NCBI GenBank assembly: GCA_027627225.1
Contig: CM051034.1
Span: 7,850,058-7,914,057, forward strand
Source of the DNA: Congeria kusceri
Taxonomy: Eukaryota > Mollusca > Bivalvia > Myida > Dreissenidae
DNA: 64,000 nt
Reading direction: 5' to 3'
The translations under genes were made by a program, and so were the position numbers. Numbering within the stretch: the stretch's first letter is position 1; each line of letters opens with the position of its first letter. The notes under the pieces were generated by a model that saw nothing but the letters and a program-made list of their open reading frames with translations, searched no databases and was not told the DNA's origin. Positions 47,801 to 61,899 of the stretch are shown here, in pieces.

Positions 47801-49339
47801 TTGTTTTTGTAAATAACAGAAACCAAGGATGTGTGCAAAAAAGAAATTGGATGATATAAATGACAGATAGAAATGTGCCACCAATTAAATATGATAAAAT
47901 GAAGACACCAACATTCATCTGCGTAAGTCTGAAATGCAAAGTGTACAATTGCGAAGGCTATGAACTTTAAATGCCACATAAGTTGTTTAACAACATCATC
48001 AGCATGTCCCCTCACATGTAGTGTCTGATCTGTGTCACATTTGAGACGCACAGTCGCATGTTTATCGTATTTTTAATGACCACTCGTGCATTGCACGTTG
48101 CAGCTTAAGGCACGTCCATGACAGGCTTTGAGTGATTTACTTGTTTGTAACCACACGCCCTTGTAAGTGAACTGACGTACATTCAACATTAAATTAAGGT
48201 TAATCACGAAAGCACTTACATGATTATCCCTTTACATTGCACTCCGTAAAATGTATAAGCTCAAATGTTAATATACCCATATAAAAGTCCATTTCAGATT
48301 TTTTGTTCCTTTAGTTTATATATGTATTATTTTTACGAAAAAAGTTGTTTACCATTATATAGAAAACATTTAAGCACATCCCATATTGGTGTCAGGCTAT
48401 ACAGTCACTGTTTGAACAACATAATGGGTCATGAGCAAAAGCTTGCAGGTTTGAACATTTACACTGGGGCTACATTGTGATACTGTGCCAGAAGTCTTAC
48501 AGAAACTTGTCTTTAATTCATGTATTTCTTTAAGTATGTATGTTATGTAAAGCCTTAATTATCATTTTATGGTTGTACAGTTCTGAAATTTTTGAAGTAA
48601 TACAATTTTACTTATAAAATAGTTACGATAACTGGTCCGTACCTGACATTTTAAAAAGACAATGTTCATTGTTCACAAATGCCAAATACCCAAAGCACAA
48701 AAGACAACAATAAAAACTTAAAAAATAACTTAAGGGAACAAATTATGTTACTTTGGAATGAGGTTAATTATCAACATTCTGTACATCATGTATTGTCTCA
48801 AACCACACACTGACACTGATTTATTGATGCTCACGAACAACTTGGACAAATTTTTTTAAATTTTAATCCATATTGAGAGAAATATAGTTTTAAAGGAATC
48901 TGTTCACAGATTGGCAAATTGACAATTTTCTTTTTTTGTCATAGATCCCAAAAAGAAAATTACCTTATATATAAACAAACAAAATAAACAATACTGACAA
49001 TGAAATATATTGGAAATAAAGATTTTTTTTTTTTTTAAATCTTAAAATGGATAAAATTATAAAGCTTTTGTAATGCTTTTCAACAGTATTTTGGAAAATA
49101 CGCGATTCACTTACATAGCGTTTAAAATGTCACTACTGTGATTGAAGTCAGACAGTTAGTGCTTTTGATCCTGGCGGTTGTTAAGTTCTGTGAACAAGTC
49201 CCTTTAATTAGAAAAACATTTGTTACAGGGAAGCTACTAGTGACAGAAATCCATTTGATTACATTGGTAGACAGTTGAAAATAATTCATACATTTATTCA
49301 AATGTGTATGTATGTAGGCCATAAATTTGTCCCATTAGC
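47801..49339. other. AT-rich sequence, nothing recognised
   Basis: No arrays, element ends or credible exons seen. Confidence 0.5.
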
Positions 49340-49436
49340 ATCAATATTTAACATTTATCATCAATATTTAACATTTATCATCAATATTTAACATTTATCA
49401 TGAATATTTAACATTTATCATGAATATTTAACATTA
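49340..49436. repeat. 20-bp tandem array, 5 units
   Basis: The unit is ATCAATATTTAACATTTATC; the last two units carry ATGAATATTT. Confidence 0.95.
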
Positions 49437-51160
49437 CAATTAAACATATACTAACCTTATTCTTCCAAAACCTTTAATTTTATTAGAAATGGAAACTAAA
49501 GCTTATCGAATGTCACTTAATTTTTAAATAAGAATCTTCATCAACACTGTTTAAGACCTTGATTTATATTTTTCTGTACCTTATTGTTGTTACATAGTGT
49601 CAACTAATACTTGTATATATACTTGTATTATTATCTAAAAAAAATCCAGAAACCAATGAAATAAAACAACTTAAATATTTATTTGTTAAACTAGAGTAAA
49701 ACATTAACACACAACTGACAGACCATAAAATCAGATACAACAACTAAACCCCATTTTCTGTTACAAAATAAGAAATTGGTATTTACCTTATTATCATATC
49801 CATAATAATCAATCACTTTTAATCCATAAACATAACATATGAATTCACTATCTGGAGAATCGGCACTGCCTTTAAGCTTTCATTAAAACACTTACAAACA
49901 AGGAAAAAACAAAAACAAAAGATAAACACATCAGCCTCAACCACTGCTTATTTCAGCACAAGATAAAAGACCGACTAGTAACTGAACACAAGAGGTAGAC
50001 CAGTAGAGCACAGCGACTGTCAACCGTCCATTGTCCAACACTGCTATCAACTCTGCTATACCATACAAAGGTATCTTTAAATCATGATCCAATTCTTCTG
50101 TTGTGCCTTACAAAGACGTTTATCCCCTTTATCACAACAAAATGCGATACTCATAATAGACAGAGCTCACACTCAAATAAACTTTTGTAAACAATGACAT
50201 CCAAGAAATGCAACTCACAGCTGAGATTTCAAACAGACTGAAATGTGTGTCTATTTTTTGTTGAGTTTAAATTGCTGCTTTTGCTCAAATCACTTTTTTG
50301 CTATTACAGGGTTTGTTACAGTTATTTAAAGCTTTTTAAAACCATTTAAAATTTAAAGTAAGAATTCAGTTAAATCCAAGAGATGTATTGAAACAAACTG
50401 AAGCCCGTGAATTAATGCAATGCCATTTAGTTCTCTTTTTTAAATTATTCAAACAGCCCTATTTAAAACACTTCAATAAACGAAATAGGTTGCGTCAACA
50501 TGTTTATTACGAAGTGGGTCAACTTTAGAAATCCTAATTCAAACACTCACACATTAAAAGGAGCGGAAGAGAATCATTAATCAATTGGTTTCTATGGTAA
50601 TACTACTCAAAATTATTGATTTTGGGTGTACATGGTTTAATCCTGTAGCTACATCGGCCCTCTAGTAACTGTCTTGTAAGCCGATGTTTTACCTTTCCTA
50701 ACAAGTCACAAGTTCAACATCCTATCCCCAAAGAAAAACATTCTATTTATATATTTTAACATTTTACCACAACAGTATTGCAAAATATGATAACCAGTCA
50801 ATGCATTTGTATCACAAATCAAGCATTTCATGTCATAAGATAAAAATACTCAGGGATAATTAAATATCACAAAATGGATATTAAAATAACCTATTATGAC
50901 TATTGTTAGTCAATTTATGCTATTACGAAGATAAACACTCTACAAAATATCAATACTGGTTAAAGGCGCAGTCCGTAGAACATAATTCAATACATCTTAA
51001 ATTGGAATTAGTTCTAATTAATGTTAATGACGTTTGTTTATTTGACTGAAACCTTTTTTCTTATATACGACAGGCACTTTATAATGTTTATGTTCGAAAA
51101 CGCTTGGTACGAACGGAATATACACTAATATACATGCTGATTTACTCCAGAGACATCACA
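49437..51160. other. AT-rich sequence, nothing recognised
   Basis: No arrays, element ends or credible exons seen. Confidence 0.5.
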
Positions 51161-52144
51161 CAGGGCCCGAGGTTATAAAACTCTTGAGATCAATCTCCCA
51201 GCTCAAATCTCAACTCCTAGCTCAGCCTGAGATTGAACTCATGAAATCTGAGATTAATTTTTTTTAACTCTGAGCTCAAACTCAGGCTGAGCAAGAAATC
51301 CTGAGATTGGTAGCTACCTGTCTCAGAGTCAATCTCAACATGTAAATGTGACAAATAATTATGTAAACAGTGATGATATCAACAGTTTGATGATAAAATC
51401 AACATGGAACAAATGATTAACGTATATAGTGCTATACTTTAAGTATTTTACAACACTGAAATAAAATCTAAATTCCAAATGAACAATTAAACATCACAAC
51501 ATAAAATTGCATGTTTAATGCATTTATGAAAGGTCTTAACTTTATATCTACATACAATATCCATTGTTATAATTGTAGTGTCAACCCTATTGATATTCAC
51601 GTCGTTATTGCAACAGTGTAATACACATTATTGTAGAAACAATTGCGTTGACCCCGTTGCAGCCATTTTATCTACACATGAAAATGGAAATAATCGCACA
51701 AATGACGCAATATGAATACGTCATAACAGCTAATAAGTCACACAATTTTCGATTGAAGATTTCATCACGGTTATTGCAATTTTCAAGTGTTAATTAGTTT
51801 CTGTGACCATTGCCTTTTTAAAGCAACTTGTTTACTCCATCCAGTGGTTATAAGCACTGTTTTCGTGGTTTGGTAAGTAACTTGGACAGAAAAAAGAAAC
51901 CGCTGTAAAAATATACCACTGTTTGCACAAATAGGCTGCTTAGGGGAACACCACGTAAATATGGAAGACTGAATGGTCGCTTAAATATATTAAACTTCAT
52001 GCTAAAAAAATCGTCTCCACTGAGTTTGATCTCCAAATGTTTAATAACCTCAAACTGAGCAAGAATCTCAGCTGAGTATGGAGATTGAGCTGTGAGTTGA
52101 GTTTTGAGCTGAGATGAATGAAAGTTTTATAACCTCGGGCCCTA
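51161..52144. mobile_element. hAT-like non-autonomous TIR element, 984 bp
   Basis: The ends AGGGCCCGAGGTTATAAAAC and GTTTTATAACCTCGGGCCCT are a perfect inverted repeat extending to 21 bp, with a weaker continuation rich in CTGAGCTCAA. The outermost bases (CAGGG and TAGGG read inwards) fit the YARNG rule of hAT transposons. No 8-bp target duplication was found and there is no transposase, so the class is tentative. Confidence 0.75.
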
Positions 52145-52169
52145 TATAGCATACAGATAAATATACAAT

Positions 52170-53560
52170 AACAAGAGGGCCATGATGGCCCAAAGCGCTC
52201 ACCTGAGAACTGGTACAGATGAAGACCACACTGTTGTGACAGGTTTGAAAATTAAGGTATCTGAGCAATAAGCAAAGGGGGATAGGATCAATTTTGATGT
52301 AAAACATCGGTTAGTGTAATGGGCTAACTAAAGTACGAATTGGGTAGTAGATGTGCGTCTTTTTTGTTGTTGTTCTCAAATCATTTTTCTTGATATTCTT
52401 ACCTGAACCTTTTTCATTAAGTCAGTGACAATTCTGGAAAATGCAGAAACAGTAGATTTTTACGTCTTTTTCACAGACAGTTTTGGAGAACTAGTTGCAA
52501 TGCGATGGCTGTGCTTTAAGGTCAAGTTTTGCTTTTTCTTTAATAATTTTCTGTCCAATGATAATAAATGAATTTAATGCAGTCTCTGAAGCCGTCTGAT
52601 CAATGTTGCATGTTCAAATAACAGCATGCAAGGTTTGCAACTGTTGGAAATCTAATTTTATCAATCAATTTGTATGGTAATACGCAAACTGTGTAAGTTT
52701 GCTCAACATTGAATCAAAAATCGTGTGTGCAAGTGAATCCTTGATAACTTGTTGATGCTTTTTTCCAAACACAAGAGGCAATAACTCCGGTGTTTCTGGC
52801 CCGATCATGCGACTTCACCTGTAGCCTTATGTTCATAGACAAACTGGGCATGATTGGTGAAGATTGGATGAAAATGAAGTCTCTATCTTAAATAATGTCC
52901 ATTTTTGTAAAAAATTTTCACAAACAAAGGGCAATAACTCTAATGTTTCTGGCCCGATTTTGCTTAAATTTGACTTCACTTTTAATCTAATCTTATGGTC
53001 ATAGACAAACTGTGCAAGATTGGTGAAGATTGGATGAAAAATGAAGTCTCTATCCTGAATAATGTCCATTTTTGCATATTTTTTTCACAAAGGGCAAAAC
53101 TCCAGTGTGTCTGGTCCGATCTTGCTTATATCTGACTTCAACTGAAATCTCATGGTAATACACAAACTGTGCAAGATTGGTGAAGATTGGATGAAAAATT
53201 AAATCTATCCTGAATAATGTCCATTTTTGTATTGATCTGATGGTCATACACAAACTTTGAAAGTTTGGTTCAGATTTGATGGAAAATAAAGTCTTTAAGT
53301 TGGAAAGGGCATTTTTGCACTTTTTTTGCATGAAAAAGGGGCAATAACTCTGGTGTTACTGATGTGATCTGACCCAATAACAATCCAATCTGAGATTTTA
53401 TGGTCATACACAAACTGTGGAAGTTAGGTCAATGTTAAATAAAAAATGTAGTCTCTATCGCGATAACGGTCCAAATTGTTGACGGCATACAGACGAGGGA
53501 CGATGCCGGAGAACTCCCCTATACCAATAGCTCACTGAACACTACGTGCTCAGGTGAGCT
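52170..53560. mobile_element. Family A element, copy 3 (uninterrupted)
   Basis: It starts AACAAGAGGGCCATGATGGC, carries the GGGCAATAACTC core units, and ends in the hairpin at 53529-53560 (AGCTCACTGAACA, loop, TGCTCAGGTGAGCT). It begins 25 bp after the hAT-like element. It is the best reference copy of the family in the window. Confidence 0.87.
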
Positions 53561-53887
53561 AAAAAGTTATCAAAACATTATTATTTTACTGATTCAATGT
53601 GTTTTTTTGTATTTTGACTGGTAAAATGTCCAATCGGAACGATTTTTGCAAAGTTTTATTTATTAACATATTTCTGGACTGCTGCTTTAATGAAGTGATA
53701 AACTGAGATTATTGTGACCAGGCTGCTAAAGCTGTGATCAAATTGTCACCAACCAACTAAAGTTAAAACAGACCAGCATACAAATATCTAAAACACAGTC
53801 ATTTATACTGATAACAAAGAACATTTCAAGCTGACCACATAAATAATTTTGGTTAATGAAGACATTGATAAAGTGATTAACAGCCTT

Positions 53888-53999
53888 CAGAATTGGATTC
53901 TTTGAACAAATTATTATCTGATATCAGAATTGGATTCTTTGAACAAATTATTATCTGATATCAGAATTGGATTCTTTTAACAAATTATTCTCTGATATT
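53888..53999. repeat. 37-bp tandem array, 3 units
   Basis: The unit is CAGAATTGGATTCTTTGAAC followed by AAATTATTATCTGATAT, with starts at 53888, 53925 and 53962. Confidence 0.95.
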
Positions 54000-55927
54000 A
54001 AATGGAAAGGATTATGAAACTTTAGCTCTATCAGCAGTAATAGAAACTCGTAGAGGGCACATGGCAGAATGTAAGTAGATATCATTACAAAGTGTATCAC
54101 TAGTATCAACAACAGAGTCTTTAATACTGTAATAATTGTATGATTTATCATTATCATTTCAATTATGAATCATGAAAAACATTTGGAAAGAAATTCAGTG
54201 AAACTCATACCTTTATATAATCTCCGAATCAACCCAAAACACTTCTTTCAGTCTTACACATCACAATGAACAAGGGGTTTTGCAAATGAATATTTCCCAC
54301 AACTGGCACATTCAATGGTTTTGTATCCAATGTATTAAACTTTAAATGATAACATTTAATCCTTCAAATTAACTGATAAATACAAGAAGATATTTTTAAA
54401 TGTCAATATTCATTACAAATAAAACAAAAAACGCACCCGTTAATATTTTAATATCAAGTTGATTCATCATTCATCATGCTTTGCCTTACGTTTATTCATA
54501 AACACTTATCAGGTTTATTATATTATTTGACAATCAATGATTGGCCGATATTCTTTTATCTTAAAAAATAACAAATACTGGTAACTCTGGCCACATTCCA
54601 AACTCGGATAGTGAGTAGGCTAAATGTGGGTATATATTGTCTGAATTCTTTTGTCAAACATGAAACAATAACGAATGTGAACAATAGATAGCTAGAAGGC
54701 CGCTAGTTAGGTGTCAGGTTAATGAAATTACAGGGGCCTTTAATACCATTCCATGCATACCCATGGCTGGGATTCATAAGACTACACACATTTTTATGAG
54801 TTAATTACGGGCATTTAAATAAATGTTAATTGGTGTTGGCCGTGAATTGTAGGGCAACATGCATGAAGGTTTAAAGTGGTTTGTTAACCATTATGGGAAA
54901 CAAAATAATGTTAAATTAAGGCACAATTGTTTAATTTAAAATCAAGAAAACATCAAAAGACACAAAATGTTTGAAAGAAAAGGCAGGTGCAAAAACAATT
55001 TTATGAAAACAGTAGTGATTTTTTCTTCATTTATATAAATAAGCAGCAGTATTTGAAAAGGTTACCATAATGTGCTTAGTGGACTTATTCTAATTTGATG
55101 CATCACCACAACTCCCCTTTCTGTTTCTGATTGCTAATTCATTTATTGATATGAGTCAAACCTTGAGGATTTTATTTCATTTAAAAAGAGCATGATGTTG
55201 TTTTTTTAACTTGTGAAAATCACTCATTTCAGTGCAAATGTTCCTTTAATGGAAAAAATCCAGATGTGTCCAAGAAAGACTTTGCGCCAAGTTATTTGAT
55301 CTCATTTCAATGACCTTATAACCAGCGATCACTTTGTTTACTTAAGAACTTAGTAAAACTGGGAAACTACACTTTCAAGTGTAAAATAAATAAATATTCT
55401 TTGATAAGTAAGGGCAATATTTGTTGAAAGCATGACTTTAACAATGTTGTAAAATCAACAGTGAAACATATAAAAATGACAGATATCAGCTAATATGAAT
55501 ACTAAACAAGTTGTTTGATAAGCTGATTAAAACATTCAAAAGGAGTTCCATTAAAAGAAAGTCATTGTCGTGTTTATGGCTGTATTGGTATTACTCTGAA
55601 ATTAAGAAAATAACAAGAAAAACAATCTAAGTTTAAAGTTATTTATTTTTAAACAAATTGCAATAATATCTCAATACCCAGAGGCTACATTATCAGATGT
55701 ATAGTGCAGTGTAGCCACAGGGTGTGGATTGGAGATGACAATGCTGATTAGTTTAAACACCAGCAAATGTTGGATAACAATCAAAGAGTAAACACAAATT
55801 TTCAATGTGCTGATATTGTCACTGATTGCTATCTAACAGAAACATCATAGGCATATTATCAAACTAACACGTCCATTAGCAGTTGTCCAGCCTTGGTGGC
55901 CTACGGCCCAGGCCTGGTACCGGTACT
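54000..55927. other. AT-rich sequence, nothing recognised
   Basis: No arrays, element ends or credible exons seen. Confidence 0.5.
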
Positions 55928-58358
55928 ATATCGGGGCTGTAATATACTGGTACACTGCCCCATACGAGTCACACACATCTGTATAGGGGCTGTGATATAC
56001 AGGTACACTGCCCCATACGAGTCACACACATCTGTATCGGCGCTGTAATATACTGGTACACTGCCCCATACGAGTAACAAAAATCTGTATCGGGGCTGTT
56101 ATATACAGGTACACTGCCCCATACGAGTCACACACATCTGTATCGGGGCTGTAATATACTGGTACAGTGCCCCATACGAGTCACAAACATCTGTATCGGG
56201 GCTGTAATATACTGGTACACTGCCCCATACGAGTCACACACATCTGTATCGAGGCTGTAATATACTGGTACACTGTCCCATACGAGTCACACACATCTGT
56301 ATCGAGGCTGTAATATACTGGTACACTGCCCCATACGAGTCACACACATCTGTATCGAGGCTGTAATATACTGGTACACTGCCCAATACGAGTCACACAC
56401 ATCTGTATCGAGGCTGATATATACTGGTACACTGCCCCATACGAGTCACACACATCTGTATCGGGGCTGTAATATACTGGTACACTGCCCCATACGAGTC
56501 ACAAACATCTGTATCGAGGCTGTAATATACTGGTAAACTGCCCCATACGAGTCACACACATCTGTATCGGGGCTGTAATATACTGGTAAATTGCCCCATA
56601 CGAGTCACACACATCTGTATCGGGGCTGTAATATACTGGTACACTGTCCCATACGAGTCACACACATCTGTATCGGGGCTGTAATATACTGTTACACTGC
56701 CCCATACGAGTCGCACACATCTGTATCGGGGCTGTAATATACTGGTACACTGCCCCATTCGAGTTGCAAACATCTGTATCAGGGCTGTAATATACTGGTA
56801 CACTGCCCCATACGAGTCACACACATCTGTATCGGAGCTGTAATATACTGGTACACTGCCTCATACGAGTCGCACACATCTGTATCGGGGCTGTAATATA
56901 CTGGTAAACTGCCCCATAGAAGTCACAAACATCTGTATCGGGGCTGTAATATACAGGTACACTGCCCCATACGAGTCACACACATCTGTATCGGGGCTGT
57001 AATATACTGGTAAACTGCCCCATACGAGTCACACACATCTGTATCGAGGCTGATATATACTGGTACACTGTCCCATACGAGTCACACACATCTGTATCGG
57101 GGCTGTAATATACTGGTACACTGCCCAATACGAGTCACACACATCTGTATCGGGGCTGTAATATACTGGTACACTGCCCCATACGAGTCGCACACATCTG
57201 TATCGGCGCTGTAATATACTGGTACACTGACCCATACAAGTCACAAACATCTGTATCGGAGCTGTTATATACAGGTACACTGACCCATACAAGTCACAAA
57301 CATCTGTATCGGGGCTTTAATATACTGGTACACTGCCCCATACGAGTCGCACACATCTGTATCGGGGCTGTAATATACTGGTACACTGCCCCATACGAGT
57401 CGCACACATCTGTATCGGGGCTGTAATATACTGGTACACTGCCCCATACGAGTCACACACATCTGTATCGGAGCTGTGTTATACTGGTACACTGCCCCAT
57501 ACGAGTCACAAACATCTGTATCGGGGCTTTAATATACTGGTACACTGCCCCATACGAGTCACAAACATCTGTATCGGGGCTTTAATATACTGGTACACTG
57601 CCCCATACAAGTCACAAACATCTGTATCGGGGCTTTAATATACTGGTACACTGCCCCATACGAGTCGCACACATCTGTATCGGGGCTGTAATATACTGGT
57701 ACACTGCCCCATACGAGTCGCACACATCTGTATTGGAGCTGTGTTATACTGGTACACTGCCCCATACGAGTCACACACATCTGTATCGGGGCTGTAATAT
57801 ACTGGTACACTGCCCCATACGAGTCACACACATCTGTATCGGGGCTGTAATATACTGGTACACTGCCCCATACGAGTCACACACATCTGTATTGGAGCTG
57901 TGTTATACTGGTACACTGCCCCATACGAGTCACACACATCTGTATCGGGGCTGTAATATACTGGTACACTGCCCCATACGAGTCACACACGTTATCGGGG
58001 CTGTAATATACTGGTACACTGCCCCATACGAGTCACACACATCTGTATCGAGGCTGTAATATACTGGTAAACTGCCCCATACAAGTCACAAACATCTGTA
58101 TCGGGGCTGTAATATACTGGTACACTGCCCCATACGAGTCACACACATCTGTATCGGGGCTGTGTTATACTGGTACACTGCCCCATACGAGTCACACAGA
58201 TCTGTATTGGGGCTGTAATATACTGGTACACTGCCCCATACGAGTCACACACATCTGTATCGGGGCTGTAATATACTGGTACACTGCCCATACGAGTCAC
58301 CTGGTACTGTATTCAGGCTGTAATATACTGGTACACTGCCCCATACGAGTCACACACA
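55928..58358. repeat. 53-bp satellite-like array, about 46 units
   Basis: The unit is TGTATCGGGGCTGTAATATA, CTGGTACACTGCCCCATACG, AGTCACACACATC. The period of 53 was measured at 56141 to 56194. Variants (CGAGGCTG, TTGGAGCTGTGTTATAC, GTAAACTGCC, AGTCGCACAC) recur in clusters, showing local spread of variants. The unit has two fixed CpG. All minus-strand frames of the basic unit are open, which explains many spurious open frames here. Confidence 0.97.
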
Positions 58359-58820
58359 TTATGAATAAAGGTGCATAGATGATGGTGTGTACAATGTCAC
58401 AGTTTGAGTACACAGACTGATAAGGGCAGTAGAAGGTTCCTTAAAGCATATGTGTTCTTTACACATTTTGTATAATACAAGAAAAGCTAAATCATCCGGG
58501 TAATAAGATGTGGGATTGCTATGAAATATATCTTGAATATAACATGTCTTACTTATTATCACACTTTATACCTTAACATCAAAAAGGCCAAACATAAAAC
58601 AGTATTGTACTTTGAGAGCTTATACCTTTAATGATACATAACTCATACATTATGAAACATCATATTGGTGATAAACAAGTACATTACATACATCAGCCCC
58701 TCAGATGTGGACTGCCATCCATGAGGTTAATACAGGTGAACATTGACCTGTAGATCAGTAACTTAAATGTTCATAATTCAGATTCAATTGGCCGTGACAG
58801 CAATAACTTAGTATCAATGA

Positions 58821-59372
58821 AACAACAGCTGTCAGAGGACAGCACGCTTGACTATTCGAAGTATTTCAGTTGGTACATATTTTGGATAGTGGAAGGGGCA
58901 TACATTTGTTAAAATGCAAAACTTTCAAGTGAAGCCTTGTAGAGTTTATACATTTTTGGACAAAAACTTTAACCACAAAATCAATGTAAAAAGTGTGCAT
59001 AACTCTGTCAAAATACAAAACAGAGTTATGGGTAATGATTCCCCTGATACTAGAGTTGATGACAAAGGTTAGTTCCAAGTTTCAAGTGAATAACTGATGT
59101 ATTTTTGAAGTTACAAAACTTTTGAATATAAACTTTAACCAGAACATCTATGTGAAAAAAGGTCTTAACTCTGTCAAAATACAAACAGGGTTATGGGTAA
59201 TGTTGCCCCTGATACTAGAGTTGGTGACAAAGGTTAGTCCCAAGTTTCAGGTGAATAACTGATGTAGTTTTGAAGTTACAAGACTTTTGAATATAAGCTT
59301 TAACCAATTCAGAAGCAGACACCGACGCCGGAGGTAGTAGGATAGCTCACCTATTCTTCTAATAGTCGAGCT
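58821..59372. mobile_element. Family B element, copy 3
   Basis: Left end AACAGCTGTCAGAGGACAGC, two to three core units, right hairpin end with AATAGTCGAGCT. It keeps the empty TTAA site in ACATTTGTTAAAATGCAAAA. Confidence 0.87.
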
Positions 59373-60876
59373 AATATATCACACATGTAACAAGTATTTG
59401 ACACATTTCATTTCTATGTTCTACTCAACATCTGTAGATATCTTGTACAAGCCGCCTCAGGAAACTGAAGAAATACAACACACAGAGAATACTTGATTAT
59501 TGATTTACAAGTTTATGAAGCCAGGCTGAGACTATACATGTGTCCCGGACACGGATGCCCCACATTCCGCTGGTTGTCACAAAACTCTGCTGATGCCAGA
59601 AAAAACTTTGCCAAAATACCCAGGTGCACAAGTTCACATGGTAATGAACATGTTTATAAAGTTATATCACTCTAGCAGTTATATTTTTCAAGTTACGTGT
59701 GACACAACTCCAAACATTTTTTGCTAAAAGAAGATGAAGGAAAACATAGAAATTATCAAAACTATCATCATATGATGTCACACACAAGAACCAAATTGTC
59801 GTACTGCATTATAGCTTTATCTCACAACAATGAATCGAATCAGAATGCACGTCTGGTGATGGGATAAAAGTGGTTTCAGACAGCTGAACAAAGGCCATGA
59901 TCACATGGCGTGACATCAAAGGTAAGGACCCACACTGCATTAAAAATGCACGAGTCATCCTATTGGCACAGGGACAGTTAATTCTACTTTTAAACACTTT
60001 ATTACTAATTCAAAATATTGGAAATCCTTTACAACTCTTCAGCGATGGCAAAGGTAATAAAATGATATTTTATCTTTTATTACACTCATAAAGGCCTGTA
60101 TAATTATTTCTTAAATCGGTCGAATTGTTATGACCGTCATGTTACAACATTGCAGCGTATGTCAACAATGATAAAGTAAAATCAATATCGCTTTCTTTTC
60201 AAATATATCTTTACTTTATTAAGATTGACTATAACACTTTATTCTTAATAACTATTAGCCATTATCCAATGGGTATTAGTTAATATGCACAAGCACTAAC
60301 GTAAGTTGCGGTGGGTTGAACATGAATTTGGTTAACCAGATGATTTTTTTTTTCGAGTATGCAATTATTAAAATAATGCATGTATTTCAAATATAAAGTA
60401 ATAATTTCTACAAAAACAGGTCCTTTTGGCTCCACACAATAGCTGCATGTATAACAACAATTTCCACTGAACGTGAATGAACACACGGATGTACAGATGA
60501 ATGGCGAAACAGACAGACAAGCTTAAAATTTACAGCATACACCGCTTGTTGCTAGGGCCATGATAAAACCATGCAATAGAGTAATTTGAAGTAAACAGAC
60601 TAGTACCTGGTAAGCAGTCCAGTACAACTGTGTTCTATCATTCCACTCCACCAAGCCATGCACACATGCAGCAGGGGGCTGTTGGTCACAATACCATGCA
60701 CATCGGCACAGCTACTGTAATCAGCATCAGCATGCAACACTTGTAAATGCACACACTGAGATACAATAAGCAGGAACACTAAGATACAATAAGCATGAAC
60801 ACTTGATTACAACAATGAACACTTGGGTATGAAAATGAACAAGCACACTTCGAAATGATAACGAACATGCAACATT
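59373..60876. other. Sequence with no established gene
   Basis: A plus-strand frame at 59897-60091 (MITWRDIKGKDPHCIKNARV) was noted but has no supporting context. Otherwise AT-rich. Confidence 0.45.
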
Positions 60877-61899
60877 AAGGGATGAACATGAACATGTAAC
60901 ACTGTCGGATGATCATAAAATCATTAGGATGATCATGAACATGTAACACTTTGGGATGATCATGAAATCATTAGGATGATCATGAACATGAGACACAGTG
61001 GGATGATCATGAAATCATTAGGATGATCATGAACATTAAACACTTTGGGATGATCATGAACTCATTAGAATGATCATGAACATGTAACACGTTGGGATGA
61101 TCATGAACTCATTATAATGATCATGAACATGTAACACTTTGGGATGATCATGAAATCATTATGATGATCCTGAACATTAAACACTTTGGGATGATCATGA
61201 AATCATTAGGTTGATCATGAAATCATTACGATGATCATGAACATAAAACACTGGGATGATCATGAAATCATTGGGATGATCATGAACATGAAACACTGTG
61301 GAATGATCATGAAATCATTAGGATGATCATGAACATTAAACACGTTGGGATGATCATAAAATCATTAGGATGACCATGAACATGTAACACTTTGGGATGA
61401 TCATGAAATAATTAGTAAGATCATCAACATGAACCACAGGATGATTATGAACATGAAACACTATGGGATGATCATGAACATATAACACTATGGGAAATGA
61501 AATCATGAGGATGATCATGAAAAAAACACTATGGGATGATCATGAACATGAAACACTGTGGGATGATCATGAAATCATTAGGATGATCATGAACATGAAA
61601 CATTTTACGATGATCATGACCATGAAGCACTTTAGGATGATCATGAACATGAAACACTAGGGAATGATCATGAAATCACTGGGATAATCAATCATGAAAA
61701 TGAAAAACTGTGGGATGGTCATGAAATCATTAGGATGATAATGAACATAAAACATTTTAGGATGATCATGATCATGAAGCATTTTACGATGAAGCATCCC
61801 CATGAAACACTGGGGAATGATCACGAAATAACTGGTATCATCATGAACATGAAACACTTTGGGATTATCATGAACATGAAACTCGGTGGGATGATCATG
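60877..61899. repeat. About 47-bp tandem array rich in ATGATCAT
   Basis: The unit is GGATGATCATGAACATGAAA, CACTTTGGGATGATCATGAA, ATCATTA, in about 20 variable copies, with two ATGATCAT palindromes per unit. Unit length varies by loss of half units. It ends directly at the left end of family D. Confidence 0.92.

Noticed and set aside
56552..58059. Repetitive protein frames (CVTRMGQCTSILQPRYR type)
   Set aside because: By-products of the 53-bp array, present in several frames at once.
59897..60091. Plus-strand frame of 64 codons
   Set aside because: It contains a donor-like AAAG|GTAAGG early on, but no partner exon, no composition shift and no recognisable domain.
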